This document shows positions 59,119 through 64,000 of a stretch of DNA of 64,000 bases, one piece after another. The stretch spans positions 49,088-113,087 of the forward strand of contig QALR01000003.1 of assembly GCA_003150035.1 (NCBI GenBank). Direction: 5' to 3'. A program made the position numbers and the translations under genes. How positions within the stretch are numbered: the stretch's first letter is position 1; every line of letters starts with the position of its first letter. The notes below the pieces were generated by a model that searched no databases, was not told the DNA's origin, and was given only the letters and a program-made list of their open reading frames with translations. The DNA comes from Clostridiales bacterium (GTDB taxonomy: Bacteria; Bacillota; Clostridia; Oscillospirales; CAG-272).

Positions 59119-59586
59119 TCAGAAAAAGCTCCCGCCCGGAAAAGGCGTGTACCCCATAAAATTCGCCGATGCCTCCGGCGCCGCGTTCTTGGGAACTGCC
59201 TGAGTTCCGGCATTTGCTGTCTGGTTCTGCGTTTGCGTTTCCTTCGGCTTACCTCCTCCGGAAGCGTATTCAATCTCATCCAGAATGATCGTCATCTGGC
59301 TTTTCTGTTCTCCGGATGCTTGATCCGTCCAATGCTCTTCATCAAGTCGCCCGATAAGGTGGATAAAGGAGCCTTCCTTGAGCTGCATCTTCTGTATGCG
59401 CGTACAGATTTCCCCAAAGCCTTTGACGGCTATGTTTACCCATCGGGTATTGTTTTCGGCGCGAGTGTCATAGACCTTTTTGCCGATCCGGAACCGCACG
59501 CTGTCTCCGTTCTCGGAGAAGCGAAGGGCGGGAGCGTTGTCGTATCCTTTGGAAACGACGACATCGGTTGCAATGACTTTGAACAT
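59119..59586 (-). CDS. ssb: Single-stranded DNA-binding protein
   Basis: An OB-fold SSB of 155 residues carried by the element. The OB core runs from MFKVIATDVVVSKGYDNAPA through RWVNIAVKGFGEICTRIQKM and GSFIHLIGRLDEEHWTDQAS, followed by a Gln/Ala-rich disordered tail. The usual acidic C-terminal tip (DDxPF) is replaced by FPGGSFF, which may change partner binding. AAAGGAG precedes the ATG. It leads the operon ssb-membrane protein-AAA-HExxH/VWA, behind an attenuator and promoter. Confidence 0.88.
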   Translation of the reverse strand: MFKVIATDVVVSKGYDNAPALRFSENGDSVRFRIGKKVYDTRAENNTRWVNIAVKGFGEICTRIQKMQLKEGSFIHLIGRLDEEHWTDQASGEQKSQMTIILDEIEYASGGGKPKETQTQNQTANAGTQAVPKNAAPEASANFMGYTPFPGGSFF

Positions 59587-59660
59587 CTGATTCTCCTTTC
59601 GCAGGTTTTCCCTGCCATAAAATAACTCAGCTTCACCCGAATGGCGGGAAAGAAATCAGA

Positions 59661-59704
59661 AAAAGAAAAAGTGCCAATCCGCAAACACGCAGACTGACAC
59701 TTTG
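59661..59704 (-). terminator. Attenuator in the ssb operon leader
   Basis: On the minus strand AAAGTGTCAGTCTGC pairs throughout (three or four wobbles) with GCGGATTGGCACTTT, followed by TTTCTTTTTC. Place and sequence (AAAGTG...GGCACTTT with GCGTGT in the loop region) match the attenuator at 49110-49143. Confidence 0.8.
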
Positions 59705-59756
59705 TAAACTCTGATTACTTTGATTCTGTCACAAGAATCCTGAAACTGGTACGTTT

Positions 59757-59785
59757 ATTATATCACGAATTTGTTTGCCCGTCAA
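59757..59785 (-). promoter_or_regulatory. Promoter of the ssb operon
   Basis: On the minus strand TTGACG (59785-59780),a 17-bp spacer and TATAAT (59762-59757), in a GGGATTGACG...TATAATAAA context shared with 49194-49222. Confidence 0.88.
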
Positions 59786-59909
59786 TCCCTTTTGCGGTTT
59801 TTGCTGAATTTCTTTTGTACGGAATGCCTGAGAAGTGTTGTTCTATCATATAATTTTACCTCATATCATATTTTCGTTGTAAAAAGTGTAGTTGATATAC
59901 AAATTATCG

Positions 59910-59938
59910 TTGCATTTTTTGTGTTTCTGTGCTATACT
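59910..59938 (+). promoter_or_regulatory. Promoter of DUF4143 ATPase 2
   Basis: TTGCAT (59910-59915), a 17-bp spacer and TATACT (59933-59938), 30 bases before the start codon. It is divergent from the ssb promoter. Confidence 0.65.
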
Positions 59939-59968
59939 ATATTTACATCATTCTATGGAGGCATGCCT

Positions 59969-61294
59969 ATGTACCGAATTGCTTTGGAAAAACTTTATAA
60001 ATGGAAAAAGAGCAAGCGCCGAAAACCGCTGATCATTGAAGGAGCCCGACAGGTAGGCAAAACATGGCTGATGAAGGAATTCGGCAGCCAGGCTTATACG
60101 GACACTGTATATATCAATTTTGATTCCAATGCCAGAATGGCGGAGCTGTTTTCTTCCGATCTTAATACCGAGCGTCTGATCATGGGAATCGAGCTGTACG
60201 CAGGCAAAAAAATTGTTCCGGAGCAAACGCTTCTGATTTTTGATGAAGTGCAGGAAGTACCAAGAGCACTTTCTTCTCTCAAATACTTTTATGAAAACGC
60301 CCCGCAGTACCATATTATATGTGCCGGCTCCCTGTTGGGGATCGCTCTGCATGAGGGCACCTCGTTCCCCGTTGGCAAAGTGGACTTCCTGAATCTGTTT
60401 CCGCTGTCCTTCAGGGAATTTCTGACGGCAACAGCAGGCGAACAATTTGCCGAGCTTCTTGACAAACAGGATTATCAAATGATTGCCGCGTTCAGACAAA
60501 CCTATATTGACGCGCTCAAACAATATTACTTTGTCGGCGGTATGCCGGAAGCAGTACAAAGTTTTGCAGAGGATAAAGATTTCAACGAAGTCCGTGAAAT
60601 TCAAAAACGCATTCTGACAGCTTATGAACAGGATTTTTCGAAGCACGCGCCTATAGAAATTGTCCCGAAGATCCGAATGATATGGAACAGTATCCCATCC
60701 CAGCTTGCCAAAGAAAACAAAAAATTTATTTACGGTCTGATACGGGAAGGCGCACGAGCCAAGGAATACGAAGCGGCAATGCTGTGGCTCTGTGACTGCG
60801 GTCTGGTTCACAAAGTCAGCCGCGTCAACAGCGCTGGTATTCCGCTGAAAGCATATGAGGATCCGAAAGCCTTTAAACTGTTTGTGGTGGATGTGGGCCT
60901 TCTCGGCTGTATGACCGGACTGCGGCAGGGCACGCTGTTGGATGGCAACGGGTTATTTGTCGAATTCAAGGGTGCATTGACCGAACAATATGTATGTCAG
61001 CAGCTCAAGACTCTTGATGACATTGGTATTTACTATTATACCAATGACCGCGGGTCCTGCGAGGTGGATTTTATTGTGGACAACGGCGAACAGATCGTTC
61101 CGGTGGAAGTCAAAGCAGAAGTGAATCTGAAGGCCAAGAGCTTGAAAAGCTACTGTGAAAGGTTCAGCCCCGAGACTGCCGTGCGCACTGCCATGACAGA
61201 TTACAGGCAAGAGGACTGGTTGATCAACCTTCCTCTGTATGCGATAGAAGAGCTTCCTCACTGTATCAAAGGAGATTCCGACAGAATAAAGTGA
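59969..61294 (+). CDS. AAA_14/DUF4143 ATPase (2)
   Basis: A 441-residue ATPase of the same general family as the one at 49358 but on the plus strand and distant in sequence. Walker A is IEGARQVGKTWLM, Walker B TLLIFDEVQEVPRAL, sensor ICAGSLLGIALHE, and the DUF4143 part has FLNLFPLSFREFL, QYYFVGGMPEAVQSF and a nuclease-like C-terminus (ALTEQYVCQQL, then GSCEVDFIVDNGEQIVPVEV with E-x-D-x(n)-E-x-K). Start 59969 has GGAGG seven bases upstream. It has its own promoter and is the only plus-strand gene in this part of the element, so it is probably an accessory insertion. Confidence 0.87.
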   Translation: MYRIALEKLYKWKKSKRRKPLIIEGARQVGKTWLMKEFGSQAYTDTVYINFDSNARMAELFSSDLNTERLIMGIELYAGKKIVPEQTLLIFDEVQEVPRALSSLKYFYENAPQYHIICAGSLLGIALHEGTSFPVGKVDFLNLFPLSFREFLTATAGEQFAELLDKQDYQMIAAFRQTYIDALKQYYFVGGMPEAVQSFAEDKDFNEVREIQKRILTAYEQDFSKHAPIEIVPKIRMIWNSIPSQLAKENKKFIYGLIREGARAKEYEAAMLWLCDCGLVHKVSRVNSAGIPLKAYEDPKAFKLFVVDVGLLGCMTGLRQGTLLDGNGLFVEFKGALTEQYVCQQLKTLDDIGIYYYTNDRGSCEVDFIVDNGEQIVPVEVKAEVNLKAKSLKSYCERFSPETAVRTAMTDYRQEDWLINLPLYAIEELPHCIKGDSDRIK

Positions 61295-61361
61295 TCACAC
61301 ATCCACCAGTCCCTGTCCGGTAGTCTGCCGCAGGGACTTTTTCTCCGCTGCCCGGGGTATG

Positions 61362-61808
61362 TTATGACGGATTCCGCTCTGCGGCAATGGCAATGTAACT
61401 CCCGACGGTATAGCAATCACGGTAGGGATATACGGGGGTTTTTTCTGACAAATATATTGTAATCCGATCCCCGATTCGGACCGGTATCGATTTTCGCAGC
61501 GGGATTTTCAGCAGCTTGTCCTGTGCTGTGACAGAGATACTCCTGCTCTTCCGGAATATTTTCGAGTATTCCACGCCCGTACAAATTCCCGTAACCGCCA
61601 GTATTTTCCCGTGGCTGCTCTGATATACCAGCCATCCGCAGCTCCCAAGAAAAAACAGCGCCATTGCCAATAGAGGAATGCTCACCGTCAGACGCCCCGT
61701 GCCAATCCATGACGCGATAAATACGCACAGGGAAATGGCTCCTCCGGCGACGGAACCAAGCATACGCCGTCGCAAAACATTCGGGAGCTTGCGAAAACAG
61801 CTTTTCAT
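61362..61808 (-). CDS. Small membrane protein (148 aa)
   Basis: Unrecognised. Two membrane helices (GSVAGGAISLCVFIASWIGT and VSIPLLAMALFFLGSCGWLV) are followed by a small beta domain (KILAVTGICTGVEYSKIFRK, then RIGDRITIYLSEKTPVYPYR) that resembles the exported or cytosolic part of DUF3592-like proteins. It begins ten bases after the zinc-ribbon protein stop and is probably co-transcribed with it. Confidence 0.55.
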   Translation of the reverse strand: MKSCFRKLPNVLRRRMLGSVAGGAISLCVFIASWIGTGRLTVSIPLLAMALFFLGSCGWLVYQSSHGKILAVTGICTGVEYSKIFRKSRSISVTAQDKLLKIPLRKSIPVRIGDRITIYLSEKTPVYPYRDCYTVGSYIAIAAERNPS

Positions 61809-61818
61809 CGGTTCCTCC

Positions 61819-62181
61819 TCACAGCAGGATCAATGTGACTACACAGATGGCTGCCACCATCAGCACGCCCGCGGAGATCAGCCCGATCTTCAAAATCGTC
61901 GTTTTATCCCATTCCGGTTTATCCTGGTTCATTTCATGATCCTCCGGAAGGATATCGTCGTAATACCCATCGTATGCCGGTATTTGATTTCGTTCTTCTT
62001 TCTCCCCCGGTATCTGCCAGGTAACTGTTCGTCTGGACTCAGTGCTCTTTGTCTGTTGTTTGATGGCAAAGTTTCCTACTGTTACTTCATCTGTCGATTC
62101 ACTCAATGCTTTCCCACATTCCTGACAAAAAGAAACGGCGCCCTGCATCAGCCCGGCGCCGCAATACGGACAATATTTCAA
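61819..62181 (-). CDS. Zinc-ribbon membrane protein (120 aa)
   Basis: A 120-residue protein with an N-terminal zinc ribbon (KYCPYCGAGLMQGAVSFCQE-CG, two CxxC pairs) and one C-terminal membrane helix (TILKIGLISAGVLMVAAICV). Such proteins are common as small sensors or scaffolds in Clostridia. The start is TTG 62181 with GGGAG upstream. It is transcribed from a promoter 53-80 bases upstream, just outside the group II intron. Confidence 0.65.
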   Translation of the reverse strand: MKYCPYCGAGLMQGAVSFCQECGKALSESTDEVTVGNFAIKQQTKSTESRRTVTWQIPGEKEERNQIPAYDGYYDDILPEDHEMNQDKPEWDKTTILKIGLISAGVLMVAAICVVTLILL

Positions 62182-62233
62182 TTGGTTCTCTCCCTTCTTG
62201 TTTTTTCAGATAATTACAATTTTCCACGCTATC

Positions 62234-62262
62234 ATTATACCACATTTTCTTTATCATGTCAT
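62234..62262 (-). promoter_or_regulatory. Promoter of the zinc-ribbon/membrane protein pair
   Basis: On the minus strand ATGACA (62262-62257), a 17-bp spacer and TATAAT (62239-62234). Confidence 0.7.
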
Positions 62263-62299
62263 CGGCTTTTGTCCGCCTTTTTATTTCCGTTTTATTTTC

Positions 62300-64000
62300 A
62301 TCGAGTAGGAGGCTTCCCATTAGTTGAGAAGCCGACCTCTCACACCACCGTGCGTACCGTTCGGTACACGGCGGTTCAATCATATTGAGTGCATAGACTT
62401 GTACGCTTCGGATATATCATAGTATCCACGGCGTGCAAGTCTTTCGTTTGTTATGGTATGCGTTAGTATACCACTGCCTGCAACAGCCCAATAGCCTTTT
62501 CGAGTGTTACCGTTTCGGTATGCCTGCCAATCGGGCATTCCCAATTTCTTTAGGTTTGCTACCCTTGTTCTCGGCAACTTCCACTGCTTCCAGATATACA
62601 TTCGTATTCTTCTGCGTAACCACTCGTTCCACCTTTCCATATCCGTTTTCATTTCCGCTATTCCGTAATATCCAAGCCATCCTCGCATAAACACCTTGAT
62701 GTTTTGAAACACGGTATCTAACTTTCTGCCTTGACTTCGGGAAGTAAGTCTTTTCAGCTTCTCTTTGGCTTTCTTCTTGGCTTTGCCGTGAACTCGGATA
62801 TATGCACCTCTCCTGTTCCTTCCCATTGCAAAACCAAGAAACCGAAATTTCGGATTGAATAAACGCTTACCGCTCGGCTCTTTTCCGTGTTCACCTTGAG
62901 CTTTAGTTTCTTCTCAAGGTACGCTGTACTTGTTCCGAGCAATCTTTCTGCCGCACGAATACTCTTTGCTAAAAGTATTATGTCATCTGCATAACGGATT
63001 ACTTTTACCCCTCTGCCCTCGAACTCCTTGTCGAATTTGTCGAGATAGATATTGGCGAGAAGCGGAGAGAGATTTCCGCCTTGAGGCGAGCCTTCTTCCG
63101 TTTTCATTACAATACCGTTCTCCATTACTCCGCTTTTAAGATACTTCTTGATTAAATCAATCAGCCTCTTATCCTTGATGTCCTGTCGGAGCATATTCAT
63201 AAGCAGTTCGTGATTGAGTGTGTCGAAGTATTTGGACAGGTCAAGGCATACTGCATATTTGTAGCCCTCGTCCGCATACTCCTTCACTTTGAGTATTGCA
63301 TCCTTTGCACTTCTGTGCGGTCTGTAGCCGTAGCTTCCGTCTGAAAACTTCGGCTCATAGATTGGTATTAGCACTTGTGCTATTGCTTGCTGAATAACGC
63401 GGTCTATGACAGTCGGTATTCCTAACTTTCTTACTCCACCGTTATCCTTTGGAATTTCTACTCTCCTGACAGGCGATGGCTTGTATTTGCCGTTCCTTAT
63501 ACTGTCGAGCAGTTCTTTCCCATGTTCTTTCAGCCAAGGCAGAGCTTCATCAACGGTCATTCCGTCTACTCCGCTTGCTCCCTTATTGGCTTTTACTCGC
63601 TTGAAGGCTCTGTTAAGATTATCTCTGTCCAGCACCTTTTCAAGCAGGTCTGCACCGTCTCTTTCTTCAACCTTTTGACACTCGGCACTGTACGCTTCTG
63701 CATACTCTTCGTGTTCCACACTATCCCTTTGCAGGAAGCCGCCGTTCTTGGCGTATTCTGTTTTCATCATACCGACCTCCTTTAGCCGTTTACTTAAGAC
63801 TTATGATTGTTCAGCCCTTCCCAAGTTTTTTTCCTTGGTACTATGGCTTCTGCTGACTTCTTGACGTTCGCTGTTACTATGTTCCGTTTCGAATATGTCT
63901 ACTCCTTCTCACCGACAAGACCTCCTCGGGTAAGCGTTACCACCTTCGCCTCATATATCTGCTGCATTTACACCTTGAAATTCGGGCAGTATTGGACTTC
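62300..64000 (-). mobile_element. Group II intron (5' end off window)
   Basis: A retroelement on the minus strand. Its 3' end is recognised from domain V (62338-62375: ACCGCCGTGTACC-GAAC-GGTACGCACGGTGGT, a 34-nt hairpin) followed by GTGAGAGGTCGG and a domain VI-like hairpin ending CTCCTACTCGAT. Within it lies the intron-encoded reverse transcriptase (62380-63770). The bases 63771-64000 have no gene and must be the 5' structural domains; the 5' boundary is beyond the window. The intron has inserted into the ICE just before the promoter at 62234-62262. Confidence 0.85.
62380..63770 (-). pseudogene. ltrA: Group II intron reverse transcriptase/maturase, frameshifted
   Basis: Intron-encoded protein in two overlapping frames. 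The first frame (63770-62754) has the RT domains with VEIPKDNGGVRKLGIPTVID, SYGYRPHRSAKDAI, the catalytic box IRYADDIILL, and breaks off after SRAVSVYSIRNF. The second frame (to 62380) resumes with RFLGFAMGRNRRGAY and includes the maturase (GIIM) region GWLGYYGIAEMKTDMERWNE. One base is missing near 62848-62852. There is no C-terminal HNH endonuclease domain. Without the shift it would be about 460 residues, the normal length. The damage could also be a sequencing error at this one site. Confidence 0.85.

Noticed and set aside
58273..59625. A 450-codon plus-strand open frame opposite ssb and the membrane protein gene
   Set aside because: Antisense to two well-supported minus-strand genes and spans their promoter region; its composition is shadow-like.

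Overview
The window looks like a chromosome segment from an anaerobic, low-to-mid GC Firmicute of class Clostridia, probably a gut Oscillospiraceae/Ruminococcaceae-type organism. The reasons are the near-consensus sigma-A promoters with strong Shine-Dalgarno sites, the cluster rpmH-rnpA-yidD-yidC(spoIIIJ)-jag-mnmE, a Firmicute L10 leader, BspA-like leucine-rich repeat lipoproteins, and a large Clostridia-type integrative element. This placement is inferred from gene content only.

Layout. 1-17.4 kb is core chromosome, nearly all on the minus strand: mtaB (cut by the left edge), a GNAT acetyltransferase, a D,D-carboxypeptidase, a histidine-less HPr-like protein, a P-type cation ATPase, pgk-tpiA, a U32-family protein, mltG, then a run of CPBP protease, 5-formyl-THF cyclo-ligase, DJ-1, dTMP kinase, FtsK/SpoIIIE and uppP. 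17.5-28.4 kb holds a split TauE/SafE transporter pair, two long LRR lipoproteins, an HxlR regulator divergent from an MBL-like protein, an amidase and an ABC exporter. 28.5-35.5 kb is on the plus strand: ribosome, membrane-insertion and tRNA-modification genes (rpmH to mnmE), a biotin ligase, rplJ-rplL behind an L10 leader, and tRNA-Pro(GGG).

From tRNA-Pro to the right edge (35.5-64 kb) the DNA is an integrative mobile element whose far end and transfer genes lie outside the window. Its left end carries a tyrosine recombinase just 3' of the tRNA, a second recombinase with an HTH protein, and a sigma-like/HTH regulator pair. That pair lies behind an unusual ~860-nt leader with three terminator hairpins and several tiny ORFs. 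Two leftward operons follow. One encodes a DUF932-like protein, a YqaJ nuclease, a 2-deoxyribosyltransferase-like protein, a RecD-type helicase, two small proteins and a CHC2 primase-like protein. The other encodes SSB, a membrane protein, a MoxR-like AAA ATPase and an HExxH/VWA protein. Both start from matching promoter-attenuator leaders. Between and beside them are two DUF4143 ATPases, a Doc/DinJ-type toxin-antitoxin pair and several remnants. The window ends inside a group II intron with a frameshifted reverse transcriptase.

The most notable observations are: an in-frame TAG that splits the element's HExxH-VWA gene; the multi-hairpin, multi-peptide leader before the sigma-like gene, including a 13-bp antiterminator-type alternative pairing; the duplicated SSB-type operon leader; and a pair of homologous, apparently structured intergenic elements at 9.6 and 34.0 kb.
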